A DNA stretch of 64,000 bases from Holacanthus passer (GCA_025331565.1 JAFREQ010000003.1:10347001-10411000); one strand, 5' to 3'. Positions 46,663 to 58,988 are shown, counted from the first letter of the stretch. Made by a program: numbers and translations. Notes: a model not told the origin generated them from the letters alone.

Positions 46663-47269
46663 ATGTTATCCTATCAAAATGTTAGTTATAGAGTTATAGA
46701 GTACAGTCAGAGTAGAGTCAGCAGTTCAAGGTTGGAGAATTGTAAATATTATTTCACTTTTTACACACACAAATACAGCAGAAAAATGTAATAAATGAAA
46801 TTATGATGCCGTTTCTTTACATGTAAAGTGATTTTATTCCAACTTTTTTGAGCACTTTCAGTCAGTTTTCTCAACTTGTCTCTTCATCATAGAGAAATAA
46901 GATACTGTAACTATAACAAAAATGAGCATATTCACCTATGAATAGACTAACCCTGGACTAAATTCAATGTATCATCAGCTGTATTAGAAAACCATTTCAA
47001 TGAAGTGAGGTTTTTTTCATAACTCTAACTGATCGCACACAGACCCAACGTAATACTACCCTGTCATTTGACAGCATTAGTCATTAGTGGTTTTGTTAAG
47101 CTGCTACAATCACACAGCATCTTATTATCTCACCTTTTGAGGGTGATTACTGTTCAAGTGTCCTTTTGCAACAAAACAGTTTGATGAGCCACAATGGATC
47201 AATACTCTTCTAGTACCTGAGGAGAGTGCAATGGACTAAACACTCTCATTTGTAACCTTTTTATAATGC
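46663..47269. other. non-coding stretch
   Basis: AT-rich unique sequence. ATTCCAACTTTTTTGAG near 46,836 resembles part of the Tc1-like family but the flanks do not, so it is not called. Confidence 0.4.
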
Positions 47270-47700
47270 CCCCTAATGTTGGCCTTGGAAGATCACCCTA
47301 TTGATCCAATAAAAAAAGGCTTGGGAGGCACAGTAATTCTGTTTTACCCACATGAGGGATCTGCAATTTTCGTCTAAATGGGAAAGGTCCCGGAGATCGA
47401 GGTAGAACAGAGCGCAGACACAGGGGGAGAGAGGAAAAACAAACTTGTACCTCTGAACAAAGCCAAAGGGACGCCTATGCAGGCCATCCATTGTGCAGCC
47501 CAAACTGCTGCGAGCCATTACAGGTGCAAATGAGCCATTGTTCTCTCTTTGAGCTGGCTTGTGTTCCCAGCAGCGCCTGCAGACACTCGATATGCTCAAA
47601 CTCAATGGAAGTGGGGAAGGTAACTCCGAGGTTCTGGCATATTTCACCCTGTTTGCACAGCAACAGAGCTACTTCATAAAATTCTACATTTGTCCTTTCC
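47270..47700. promoter_or_regulatory. candidate regulatory block with SOX-like motifs
   Basis: Repeat-free block with CCATTGT (SOX-type) at 47,488-47,494 and 47,535-47,541, the latter followed by CTCTTTGA, a TCF/LEF-like core. Both strands carry long overlapping frames (124 and 135 codons on minus), which reflects the lack of stops in GC-richer DNA; no domain is seen. Confidence 0.25.
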
Positions 47701-47899
47701 TGTTTGTTTTTATCCCTCTCTATTATTTTCACTTTTTTCCCCCTCTTGCTCGGTGGCTCTCTCCCTCTGCTTGTATTTATATAGGTGGAACAGCATTGGA
47801 GAAGTGATTGAAAAGCTGTCCTGTAGATCAGGGTGGTTTGTGGGGCCTGTCCATGCTCTAATCCATCCTGCCGCCCCGCCACACAAGTAGAATATCAAA

Positions 47900-48115
47900 C
47901 AGGCAATCCCCGAGGAAAGGAAGAGAGAAAGATGTGGAGCGGGGGGGGGGGAGAAGAGACACAGAGACAGGGAGTGGAGAGAGGAAGGGAAAAAGTCTAA
48001 GAAAGGAGAAAGATCAGGACTAGAAACGGAGAGCGAGAAAACAGGGGGAAGCTCAGAGGGAGAAAATCAGAACGAAAAAATAGAAAGAAAGAGGTTGGGA
48101 AAAGTTTAGCACGGA
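47900..48115. repeat. polypurine tract with an 11-G run
   Basis: About 200 bases are overwhelmingly purine on the plus strand, in irregular GAGAGA, GGAAAG and GAAAGA units, with an uninterrupted G-run at 47,941-47,951. Such tracts can form triplex DNA and stall polymerases. They are usually decayed (GA)n-type repeats. Confidence 0.85.
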
Positions 48116-50040
48116 GCTGTCAGTATGGCAATGCTGCAAGGGAGAGAAGAAAAGGCAATTCCTGCAGTCTCACTCCACTACTTTTCTTCATTTGACTCTG
48201 ATTAGCTCTGATAATGTATCTGTGCCATTATGCTGCTAATAAAAAAAGGGGTGGGTTGCACAAAGTGAGTGGGGTAATGGGGTCCTGATCCACCTTCTAA
48301 AATAAACTGAGCAGTGACAGAGAGCTGTGAGAAAGGGGACAGAGCTGCTTCACCGTGGAGGAAAGGTGGTGGAGCTTAATTGTTTTCAAGATGTTAAATA
48401 TAGATGTAGATATTTCTCGAGCCTCGGGATGTCACGCCAGCATCAGACTCCTCTTTGCTCCGTGCTGCAAGAAGCTGGAAGCACAACAAAAAGATGAAGT
48501 TGGACGTGCCTCTATCGGGCTCGTGCTTGCAATCAAAAAATACACAGTGTGTGCGTGCTGACCTTTTGCGGGGTCGCTCTCCACATCCTGTCTCTGAGTT
48601 GACAAATCTAAACATCCACCAATCCATTACTGTACCAGTTACAGTACACACATGGGTCCGGCCTCATCTAAACCTTCATCACACATCACTGCAGTGCAGC
48701 TCGGCCTCACACTTCCCTGCCCCAGGCTGCGGCAGGAAGTTTATAGAGGACATTGCAAACATAGGCTGGGGATGAGTTTGTGCTTTTAACAGAAGGAGTG
48801 ATACTGAGCTCGTTTTGTGCAGATGGCATAGTGCAGCAAGAGCTCCGGATAACAGCGGCGATGAAAGTCAGGCTGAGGTTGGTCTGTGCACTGATAGGGA
48901 TATTAATGGCTTTCCAATGTGATGTATGTTCACTGAACTTTAGGGCAGCTGACGGCTCTGTGCTTCGCGGCGATGTGTGATTTTAAGCTTTGGTTCCTTT
49001 GTTCTCCTCGATATGGTCTCATCCTCGTATGAAATTTAAAGATGAAATGCTTCCAGTGCTCCAGTGCTCATTGTACACAGGGTGTGGCTCACAGTGTGCA
49101 CAAGGAATTTCAGTATGCCTGCAGACTCTGACGTTGAGTCTACATATTTAAGTGATATTTCTATTATAGACATTACAGTACAGACATTTATTTTAGCTCC
49201 ACCCTTTTCTCCTTGTCTTGGAAAGTAATGTTGTTTAGACCAAAGCTGCTCCTGAAGTCTTCTTTAGTCCTATGGAGATTAAGCCTCAACTTTAACCTCA
49301 TCCATTTTATGGCATCATTGATAATAAAAGGCTGTAAAGGCTGCATGTTGCTGTAAGAGGGCCTGCTATTAAAATCTCTCAAACAAGCAGTGCCGCAAAA
49401 ATCAAATTTGACAGCTATATAAAACAATTATTCATTCACAAAAAGTTAGTGTTTTATCACTATTAGTAATTATAAGATGCTAAATGTGATGTGAAAGTCT
49501 GTTGCAAACATCCATTTTTGGTGAATGAACAGTTACTGAAATGTCCCTGACAGTCGATCTGTCTCCTTCATGACACAGCTGGCATGAAGACACTTTCATC
49601 GTGCCTTGCGTTCAAAGTTCTCCTCTGCAGGTGCTCACTGCTTTTAGTTTGATGACAATGTACCTGTGTAGCCAACCTCTGACTTGAACTTTGCATTCTT
49701 TATGTACCGCGTCAAGCAGTGTCGTAATGCATATGTTGAGAATAATTAGATCGGTTCGGTGTTTGTCACGTCATCACATTTTTTTAAAAAAAAAAAAAGA
49801 TAATAAAAAGTCAAGCAGGGCTGCAAACAGCTTTTAATACACACAGCACAAAGAAAACAGCCCTGTTTAGTACACCGTTAATCAAATTCTAAAATAATAA
49901 TGACAAAATAAACATTTCTCACTTGGCCAAAATATATTCAGATTAGCACAAGCAGCTAATCAGTAAATTAGTAAACAGGTAAAATTGATTCATTAAGGCA
50001 AAAGATTGTGTCCTTCAATAGTAATTAGTTCTAACAAGTT
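48116..50040. other. long non-coding stretch
   Basis: No gene supported. Overlapping frames at 48,355-48,775 have no domain. An A-rich run lies at about 49,780-49,800. The patch 48,560-48,770 is of balanced composition without a nameable feature. Confidence 0.45.
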
Positions 50041-50215
50041 TTTCTAATCTTTATTTATCCAGGAAATTTTTGCTGACAGCAATGTTCTAGGAACGCCGTG
50101 CTCACGCATTCAGACCTGCAAGCTGCCCCCTGCAACCACAGTCTGATGATCTGATGCCTCGCTGAATGGGTTAGGGGTTAAAGACCTTGCTCAAGGGCTC
50201 ACCAGTCGTTACATT
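50041..50215. repeat. probable fish interspersed repeat fragment
   Basis: ATCTTTATTTATCCAGGAAA near 50,048 and GACCTTGCTCAAGGGCTCAC at 50,182-50,201 match two motifs common in fish repeats (TTTATTTATCCAGGAAA and TGCCTTGCTCAAGGGCAC). Both in one 175-bp block suggest a degenerate repeat copy. Class not known to me. Confidence 0.4.
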
Positions 50216-52689
50216 AGTAAGTAGGTGTGTGAAAAGCTCTTTCATGTGTCCTGATTAAGAACAAATATGGCGAAATATTCCTAAATTACCGGAGCTTATA
50301 ACTGTGAGATCATTGGCAAATGATCCTAACTTTATGGGAAAAAAAACACATTTGCTCTTTTTGTTGTTTTTGTTAATCAATTGTAATTTTTTTTTTTAAA
50401 GATGCTTTTTACATTAAAATGGTTAAAGTAGTCTCTTTATATTATGTTGAATAAAATGTTAGTATGTTTTCTATGAGATGTTCACTCTCCAGAATGTTTC
50501 ATATTTCAAGGCTCATGCACATCTTGGCGAGACATTTTATATTTCGGTCCTGCTCATTGTGCCTCTCAGCCTCCCCGGTGTATGTATTTTGGCCTTTAGC
50601 ACACGTTGTAATGTGAGTTTCCTCTCGCCTGGCCTCGACTGGCATCGGTTGGAACTGTTGCAGAAACCAGGCTATTTTATGACTTTCAGTGAAAAGCTCT
50701 CACACACTGTTCTGTTCTATTTTTACCACCTTCTGTAACAGACAAATGGATCCGAGACTGACGTGTATTGATGTAAGCCCGCTCCCTGACGTGCCACCTG
50801 GGACAAAAAAGGTAACAGCCACAAAAGCACCTTCTCAATTTGTGGTTTTTTATTTAACATCTATTATTGGCCTGTCGTGTGTTTTACCTCTGAACTCTCT
50901 CCAATGGCACTGGTGGAGGAAACAGCTGTTTGTGTCCAGCACACAGAAGAATCCCGTTCCTCAGCATCCATTTTCATCTGGACACCAAACCTCCATCTTC
51001 AGATCTTCAGAGCTCCAAAAAAATAAACAACAACAAACAAAAAAATCATAGTATATGTTCTTCAATCAATACAACATATGCCTCAGAACTCACAGAAAAC
51101 TACAGATTAGTCAGGAGATTAGAAAGTCATAGGACAAACGGTTCCTTTTAGGAAGATCTGAAATCTTAGCAGATTGTTTCCCACAGCGTCTTTTCCAGCC
51201 AGATACTGACAACAGGAGTGAGAATCTTTTAAATCCTACACATAGAAGCTTTGTTAGCAAACAGATGATACATGACAGAACATACATAAGCTATGCCGAT
51301 TAGTAGTTTGTGCCCTGATTTTGTTGTGAAACTATGCACCTGAACTTTTTTTAAGGTGTACAAATATATAATTTTAATGGAAACTGCCAGCAAATCAGAA
51401 TCAAGTATTTATGTTGCCATGCTATAATATAGCTGATATACTGTAGATGAATGTCGACAAGTGCTCCTTATCTCTTCATCTCCTTCTTCACTTGTGACTC
51501 ACCTTCCCCTTGTCCCTCAGTGAGCACAAATGCCACCTATTGCTGATTGGCTGGAACAGTGCCGTGTGGTTTGGCCCGTGTCACTTTGTTTGTTTGCCAT
51601 TTGCAGAGCCAGAGATTTCCTTCACAGAACGAACAGCCAGCGGACCAAGATTGCTAATGTGCAATCGCATTGTGAAGAGGGAGAGATAGGAATATCAGCA
51701 ATCTTTCTCCAGCAAAATGTCAGTGTATTACAGTCATAATGTGAGTGATATATGCTTAGCCTTTATAAAATAGATTCATTATTTGGGCAACAGGAAATGC
51801 AGTTGCTATCAGGCCACGAGAAACTGCTTACAAGCACTTTACTTGTGAGTGATATGATGTTGACTCGGGCCTTGTAGAGTTCGTAGGGGACATGCAAAAT
51901 TGAGGCACCGTCACTTATGAATGAGCCACTGTGGTGACTGTGTGTGTGTATGTGTGTGCGCGCACCTGACTGACATGCTGATGTATAGCAGTGAAACAAA
52001 TTCCTATCAACTAACTGTAGCTATACTGACACGGTGATGAAATATTGCATCTTGAATCTAAAAAAAGCTATTCACCTGAGACAGATACTCAGCTGATGGA
52101 TGTGGCCGATTGTCTTCCTCATGCTCATTCCCTTCTTTGCTATTTCTGGGCCCAACTACAACAACACTTCAGTGTATTTATTCCAAGACAGAATCCTTAA
52201 ACCTTGAGTGACTCCAGTGTAGTTCTCAGATAAGGATATGATGCCTATGCTGATCCATGTGTCTCTTCTTCTTCTGCTTCGTTTCTGCCTCCAACGTCAT
52301 CATAATCATTCAAAAACAAGCAAAAACAACTGATTGACAGCTTTGACTGTCGATTATACATGTTGACAGTGACGCTGGTTCCCTTTGAAAACTGCGCAAA
52401 TGGCAGCATGTTTTATCTGATATCAGCGTAAGATCAAAACAGCAATTGTGGAAGTGGAGACTAATGTATGTCCGACACATCGAGATGGTAATAATGCTGC
52501 AGTTGTTTGTCCTGTCGTACAGTATCCTGTCACATCAAAATCTCCATGGATCTTAAAGTGAGTAAACAGAAACCAACTTATCCAAGAACAGCTTCTAAAC
52601 AGCTAAAATGATTGAGCTCCTCTTTTATTGTCTGTCATGATCAGGCGTAAATAGCTATACAAACCTTTACTTTTTTCCTTGTCATGTTG
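50216..52689. other. long non-coding stretch with a repeat-free block at 51,480-51,700
   Basis: No gene supported. The block at 51,480-51,700 is repeat-free and contains a CCAAT-type GATTGGCTGG at about 51,545 and several CpGs; a weak regulatory candidate. Frames at 50,478-51,151 overlap and carry no domain. Remaining sequence is AT-rich and unique. Confidence 0.45.
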
Positions 52690-52750
52690 CATTGCATTTA
52701 TTGAGTTGACATCTTTATCTAAAGTGACTTAAAATAAGTGCATTCAACCC
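52690..52750 (+). repeat. common fish repeat core (GCATTTA..AATAAGTGCATTCAACC)
   Basis: GCATTGCATTTATTGAGTTG then AAAGTGACTTAAAATAAGTG and CATTCAACC follow a very frequent fish motif that reads GCATTTAGCAGACGCTTTTA then AAAGCGACTTACAATAAGTG and CATTCAAC. The following 180 bases, with a B-box-like GGTTCAAATCC at 52,865-52,875, may belong to the same copy but do not fold like a tRNA. Confidence 0.55.
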
Positions 52751-53942
52751 AAGAATTGTAAGAATCGTGCATCAGCTTCCCACACAAACTCCGTCATCCA
52801 GTGTCTGAATTCCAGTGTAATTCATGTAATGTCAAGCCAATAAGGGATGAACTGAACTGTTCAAGGTTCAAATCCTAGTAATCAAGCTACATACTGTATG
52901 TAAATACAATACTGAGGTTACAGAATCCAAAATCACACTTTGTACCTTTGTTAGGGCTCGAGGACTCAACAAGAGACACATGACTTGAAAACTGGATTTA
53001 AATCAATGGAATTTAGTCTGTCTGGCCTTTCATTGTCTTCTGAGTTGCAGAAAGAGCCATTAGTGAAAACCCAGACTGCCCCTGTGTCACTCAGTTTTTT
53101 TGTCCAGTTACAATGACAGAGTAGCTCGAGTCTATTTTTTTGTTTTCCTGGTGACCAAGCAACTACTTGAATCCTGTGGGATTTCAACTTAATGAACCTC
53201 ATTGATTTGTTCATTGATTTGTGTTGAGAGTTAGCAACAAGATTGAATGAGGTGTTTTGACACTGAAAAAATTATTATTGCAGAAGAGCGACCCCTTGGC
53301 TGTAAATCTGTGTGCATAGAAAACATGGTTCACTCTTATCTCTCGGTCTAGAGAGTTTTCAGCTAACTTCTGTGAAACACACTGATACGTAACGCACCCT
53401 TTACTGCATGTGTAAAAAAATCTGCAACCTCCACTTCACACAACCAGGATGACCCTCCCGGTAAACGCATGCACAGATGATATGATGGCTTCCTTAAAAT
53501 GCTGTCTGAGCACCTTTACGTGCCAAAGTCCACCGCTGAGAAAATACAAGAAACGGAGGCAACAGCCAAAGCGTCGGCCGGCCAGCAGCATTACTAGCCG
53601 GGACAATAAACTGTGTGCTGCTGAGGGAGTCCGTATGCTGGAGCAAGTTTCACTTCACTGTTTTAGTTGGACTCTGTTGCTTACACTCGTGCAGAGGGAG
53701 CCAAGTGTGTGTGCCAGAGGGGAGCTTGAAACGGACTTTAAAAGATACACCAAAGAAACAACCGGCGCCAATAGGAACAAGACAGCAGTTGGCTAATGAG
53801 TCAGTGGTTCTGTAATGTTAGCACTATGGTCAGCATTGAGTATCACTGGCAGATGTTATGGTTGCTGAACGTAGTTAGTAGAGACAATATGGAGCTCCTT
53901 CAATGCTTGTTCTTCGTCCCCTCAACTACACAGAAAGTGGTT
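52751..53942. other. non-coding stretch with an unrecognised frame
   Basis: The plus-strand frame at 53,449-53,796 (115 codons) has a basic segment KYKKRRQQPKRRP (about residues 32-44) but no known domain. Its neighbouring frame at 53,993-54,238 is also unrecognised. They could be remnants of an unidentified mobile element or chance. The rest is AT-rich unique sequence. Confidence 0.35.
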
Positions 53943-53980
53943 AAGTCAAGCAACTTTTATTTGTATGGTCCAATATCACA
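53943..53980 (+). repeat. fish repeat fragment (AACTTTATTTRTA..CCAATATCACA)
   Basis: AAGTCAAGCAACTTTTATTT then GTATGGTCCAATATCACA resembles the frequent fish motif CAACTTTATTTATATAGCCC AATATCACA. Only 38 bases match, so this is a fragment; class not assigned. Confidence 0.45.
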
Positions 53981-55248
53981 TTGTCTCATTAGGTGTTAGA
54001 GCTGCTGACCCAGCTCTCTGAGAAGAAGAAAACACACAGCGTGACCATTGTGGAGTTTGGAGACGTTCACAGAGTTAATACTGACTTGGATTATTTTTGT
54101 GTCTCATCTGTCCTCCAGGACTGTCCTGTTGATAACTTTGTAAAGGGAAGGAGTGGACACCTAATTTTATTTCTACGAAGAAAAAAAAACAGAGGGTTGA
54201 GATGCAGGTCCAATAAAAAAAGTAGAAACAACAAATAACATAACAAAGTAATGTAGTTTACTGCTGCATAATTGAGGAATAAACATGAGACAACTCATTT
54301 AGATTCTGTCGCCTATTGATTGGTTGGTATGAAATGTAGCTTCAGACCAGAGGCTATTTGTTTAAGTACACACCTATAATGGTTATGGTAAAGTTGTGGC
54401 TCGTCTCGAAGGTCATGTGACTACTGTTCCTATGGTGCCAAGTTTAGATACATATCAGCTATAACTGATCAGCGTTCAAACGTTAGACTGACTCCATGAA
54501 TAGTTTCATCGCGATGAGAATATTACTTGGCAGTCAGCCAAACATCTACCTACAGCGATACCATGGATGTAGTAGGTTGTAATTGAAGCGAATGATGGGG
54601 CGTTTGAAACATCCATTCTGAGGAAAAGTGGCAGCGCGGGCAGAGGTCAAGCTCATCTAATAGGGTAGGCTGTGAAAATGTATTCATTCCCTGCAGGTAT
54701 TGTGGAGGCAACACAAGCTGGCTTCTCTGCAAATGTGTCACAAATTACAAAGTCGTCAGAAGAGGGAATGATGAATGAAAGGATGTTTAGCTGCTTTTTT
54801 AAAAATCTTTACTAGTTAATGTTAGTGAAGTAAAGAGAAAAAATAATTGAATTCACTGTGTTGCTCAAAGGCAAGTTGACATTGTAAATCGATCAACACA
54901 CCTTAAACGTCAAAATGACAACTTTGACAGTTCCCTTTGTTTTATTTTTTGTGCTTTTATTCTCTCCTGCATGACATCCACTTTAGTGATGACTGGATCC
55001 TCACCACCACAAAATCGACATGATTTTCAGCTGGATTATGCAAACTGCAAATTTTCTTTTTCCTCACTTGGAGGCTACACCTACGCCTAAGCTAACATTT
55101 CTACAGACAATTAACATTTATGCTTATCTGTCTCACTTGACGGTTGAGCATTTAGAAAGAGAATTAAATGATAGATTATGAAATTCTGCTTCTAATTTAA
55201 GATTATTGTGCTTATTGTGCTTACTTTTTTATCACCATTGTGTTATGG
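53981..55248. other. non-coding stretch
   Basis: No gene supported. The frame at 53,993-54,238 (81 codons) has a lysine and arginine-rich C-terminus produced by A-rich DNA. AT-rich unique sequence otherwise. Confidence 0.45.
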
Positions 55249-55493
55249 AAGCCTGATTCCAAAAATGCTGTGACAACCATTATAGAGTCATGTATCTCAC
55301 AAAGTGGAAAACTACTGATCCTTTTTAAGAGCCTCTTTCCAATCATGATACTATCACCTGTTACCAATCAACCTGTTTACCTGTGAAATGTTATTTGTTG
55401 TATTCAAAAAAAGGATTAACTTCTCTCATTCTTTTTCTATCTATCTATGTATGTTTCATACAGTGTCCCAACTTTTTTGGGATTGAGGTTGCA
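55249..55493 (-). mobile_element. Tc1/mariner-like MITE with both ends (copy C)
   Basis: The right end CAGTGTCCCAACTTTTTTGG then GATTGAGGTT is a clear terminal repeat of the same family as copies A, B and D. The left end CCTGATTCCAAAAATG (from about 55,252) is a diverged mirror image. Between them, TTTTTAAGAGCCTC, TCCAATCATG and CAATCAACCTGTTTACCTGT match the subterminal region in reverse. The copy is about 240 bp, without coding sequence. Confidence 0.7.
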
Positions 55494-56363
55494 GCCTGCT
55501 GTAACAGGTTGACAGCACTGGTCTGAAAATGAGTGAGCGGGTGAGAAGTGTGGTTAGTCATGCAGCGATAATGTTTCCCCTGGATGCAACACAGCATTCA
55601 GAGCAGGCCAATTGTGCTTGTAATGAAAATGTATTTATTTAATACAGACCATAGGTGCAGCAAACTGTATGCAAGTGTACGTGTACAATTTAATCCAATC
55701 TATTACAAAACAACAATAATTATCCTCTATCTCACCAGCTCCGTGTTTGCAAACTTGTGTTTCTAATTAATTCCTCAATTCCCTCATCAGTGTTTTCAGA
55801 GTGTTTTGGGTAACGCTTTTTAATTAAATACCCCTCAAGCATTGGAGCACCTTGTTTCAATTACACATCATGTGAAATTAAAATATCTTAAAACATCATT
55901 ACCATTAATGTGCACATCCTCATTCAAACCAATTATAATCAACATGTGAGGATCTCTGTAGCTTCACTGTCAGCCAGAATGGAGATGGTAAGAACAGAGG
56001 AGGCATAAAGATAAAGAAAAGAGACTCTGGGCAGTTTTGAAGCTGGCAGGTTGCTCAACTGCCTGGGATGTAATGATGAGACAAGACAAGAGTGGACATG
56101 AAACTCATACTGGTCTTCTGATGAATGCAATGGACGTGATTTGGTTTGTCGCGTAGTTGCGGCCGCAGCAGCTTGCATAAATCACTCTGCACGTCTGTCT
56201 CAATGCACCGTCTTTCATGTGTTTCACGTCGCATCCTGAAGCAGTAAAAGTCTATAATATAGGAGTATATAAGACTATACTCTTCAGACAAAATGACAGC
56301 TTTTGTGACTGCCTCTCACCTGGAGAGACACAGCACTTCACACACAGGTGAGATCAAGAGCTT
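55494..56363. other. non-coding stretch
   Basis: Unique sequence; minus-strand frames at 55,939-56,291 carry no domain. Confidence 0.45.
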
Positions 56364-56946
56364 AGTTCCCTTTCAGTCGATTCAGTCAGTACAGCTCATA
56401 TGTTAGGAATGTCACACCCCTGCATGAGGGCACGTCTATTCATGCATTCAAGACAGATGACCTGTGGTGACATATGTATGTAACACCCCGACTGCACATA
56501 TACAGAGCATCAGATTGGTCAGTGTTGCCAACTGCAGAACACTAATCTTGAGTTTTGTTCTGTTACCAAGCTTGTGTTTCAGAATGAGCACCAAACCTAA
56601 ACAGGCGAAGAAGAAGTCTTTTCATTGTCTCAGTCCTGACAGGTGCAGCTTCTCTTTGCATGACAAGGACCAGCACGAGGCACGCCCCGTCAGTCTGGGG
56701 ATTGCCCATGTCAGGAGGGTGGTGACTGAGCATGAGCTTTGCACGTTTTGTCTGCGATTCTGGCGCTCGACACTGGAAAGGCGGCTTGAGGGTTCGTCTG
56801 AGTCGGACAGCGAGGAGCTTTTGGTTGAAGTCCATGCTGATAACTGGGCTGAGCACATAGAGTACATTGAGGGGTTGGCCGAGTGTGCAGCAGAGAAAAA
56901 AAGGTGGAGTGGCCCCTCCTCTCCACTGGCTCACAAACTATCGTGA
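56364..56946 (+). mobile_element. DIRS-like retrotransposon fragment with gag-like open frame
   Basis: AGTTCCCTTTCAGTCGATTC at 56,364-56,383 resembles the terminal sequence of fish DIRS-type (tyrosine-recombinase) retrotransposons, followed by the expected roughly 200-bp leader. An open frame then runs from ATG 56,584 to a stop at about 56,944. Its first part has the DIRS gag pattern: an H at about residue 29 of this frame, then SLGIAHVRRV, then ELCTFCLRF with two cysteines and an LERRLEGSS segment. In intact gags the first cysteine pair is also present; here it is altered (HEARPVSLG), so the zinc-binding motif looks broken. An acidic SSESDSEELL segment follows. The reverse transcriptase, RNase H and recombinase parts are absent. 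Confidence 0.6.
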
Positions 56947-57599
56947 CCTCACCTGCTCTTTAATGTATGTTGGGAAAGTTTACTGTCCAGCAACTATAGC
57001 CCTAGAGATCAATATGTTGTCATACATTGCTTTTCTCTTCTAACATTAAAAATGAAATTAAAAGAACCCAAGAGCTTGTACAATTTATCATGGCTGCATC
57101 CTTACCACAGTAGCCGGGGTTCAACTCCAGTCTTTGATGCATCTCCTCTCTCTCTCCTGTCATTTTTTTTCAGCCATCATTATCATAATAAAGCAGAAAT
57201 GCCAAAACAAATAATAAACAACTAAATCACACATCCAAACATAGTTGTGTTAGAATGAAAACAGATTTTTTTCCCTTATCATACTTAAATACTAAGACTA
57301 AATATGAGTACACTGCAATACAATAACAAGGCTGTTAATTTATTTCCTATAGCCCCCATCAGCTTAAACATTAAAAAGTAAAAGTTAAAAGTGTAAAAGT
57401 AAATGCAAATGTCTTCTGGTAAATGGTCTTTTTGGGCAATGGGCAGTTTACTGCAGCTTCCTTATGCATTTTGCATAAGAAAAGCTACACATGAATGAGC
57501 CAAACCATAAAGTGGCACCAACAATCATACTATACCCATTCAGCCACCATTAGCAGTGGTAAATAACTTCCTTAAATCCCCAGTGCCGTTGTGTAGGAG
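56947..57599. other. non-coding stretch
   Basis: AT-rich unique sequence. GGTAAATGG near 57,420 recalls the reversed SINE tail of 34,260, but the rest does not follow, so it is not called. Confidence 0.45.
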
Positions 57600-58140
57600 T
57601 GCCTGTGTTGAGAATGATACCATCCTCGCAGCGAGAGGAATGCGGCAGCTGCGATCTTAAAGATGGAATCAGTCAAAAGGAACACTGGGCATAAGCACAG
57701 AGCTCAGCGCGATGCGGGCTGACTGCAGCCGAAAATTGGCAAGTGACCCTTGAGACGGGTCAGTCCCAATTCACAGACAGCAAATTGTGTGGAAGGCATT
57801 GATTAATGGGGAAGACACAACTCGTTATGGCCTTGTGGTGTCATCTTCTGCCTCCTCCTCTCTATCCCCAACCCGCTCCAACTGCTGAAATCAGACCGGT
57901 GGCTGAAATAACAGTTCAACAATTGAACCTAGTCCATAATTAATGGCACCACTCGGGTCTAATTTGTGAACAAGTATCAGCTTATAGCCTGATAGAGGGC
58001 GGTTACAGACAAACCAGAATGAGGTGTGCCTCAGATCACTGCATGAATTATGTCAGTTTATAATTTGAAAGGGATCGTCCATTTCTGATATGCGCAACTG
58101 GAGGCCAGAATATAAAATCAAATTAACAATTGATTTACTA
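57600..58140. promoter_or_regulatory. candidate conserved regulatory block
   Basis: The longest repeat-free block of balanced composition in the right half. It contains TGATTAATGG near 57,803, a TAATTA core at 57,937-57,942, a near-palindrome GTTCAACAATTGAAC at 57,914-57,928, and several retained CpGs (57,625-57,760). Texture fits a conserved enhancer. No reading frame of note. Confidence 0.3.
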
Positions 58141-58988
58141 GAAGAAGTAAATTGTTTTTATGGTAATGCAGTAAATGTCTGTACAAATGGAGGATCCAAC
58201 TACACTTTTGAACCCTAATTGTTGCCGTAGTGTTGGTATCAAGAGTGCATTTTGTGAGTTATGGGCCAAAAATTTCAGCACACACACCTGCTGTTAGAGC
58301 AGCAACATGAGTGTGTATGATAACTGATGTTATTCTGATGTTAATTAATGACTTCACACTCATATAATTCATGGGCAATTGGCCACTTTACAATGGATAT
58401 ATCAAATGACATCAAATGACACGTGAAGGCATTTTGAAGGAAACAGTAATTATCTAAATATCAATCCCTGTCCTCTGCCTTTCACACGCTGAGGTGACAG
58501 GTGACATATGATATTAGTTGTGTCATCTGTGACAAGCCTACTGTGTCACGACAGAGGGACAGAGGAGGACATGTTCGAAGAGGAAAATAACAGTAGATGA
58601 GAGATTGCAGTGCTATCCATCATCTCTGGTGCATCTATGAGGCTGGCCCTCGTGATGATTCATTTTCCAGGAAATAATAGCGGACAAGATGGTACAAAGT
58701 TTAGCAGTGAAGCTAATGCAGGGGCCTGGACTCCAGATGTGGATGTGAATTCACGTGTGACACATGAGGCTCAGGCTGAAGGTGAGCCAATAGAGGACTG
58801 TCTTTAGTTGGTCAAGCGGTCTGACATGGAAATAGATCAGTGTTGACACCTTTTCTTCTCCAACCCTATGTATCCAAAATTCAGCTGTTTCAACTTTGTC
58901 CTGATGTAAAATATCAGTCCCAATGGTAAAGGTTTGGTTTCAGAATTGAGGGCGGACACATGAAGTCAGAAGTTCTTCAACAAAAATC
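58141..58988. other. non-coding stretch
   Basis: Unique AT-rich sequence; the 65-codon frame at 58,610-58,807 has no domain. Confidence 0.45.

Noticed and set aside
46836..46855. ATTCCAACTTTTTTGAG, like the Tc1-family terminal repeat
   Set aside because: Flanking bases do not follow the family, so too short to call a fifth copy.
52865..52875. GGTTCAAATCC, a Pol III B box as in tRNA genes
   Set aside because: No A box at the right distance and no cloverleaf can be drawn; probably part of a repeat or chance.
56563..56934. Minus-strand frames opposite the DIRS-like gag
   Set aside because: Shadows of the plus-strand frame, no recognisable protein.
57419..57560. GGTAAATGG and ACCCATTCAG, like a reversed SINE
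   Set aside because: The two motifs are separated by unrelated sequence and the A-box head is missing.
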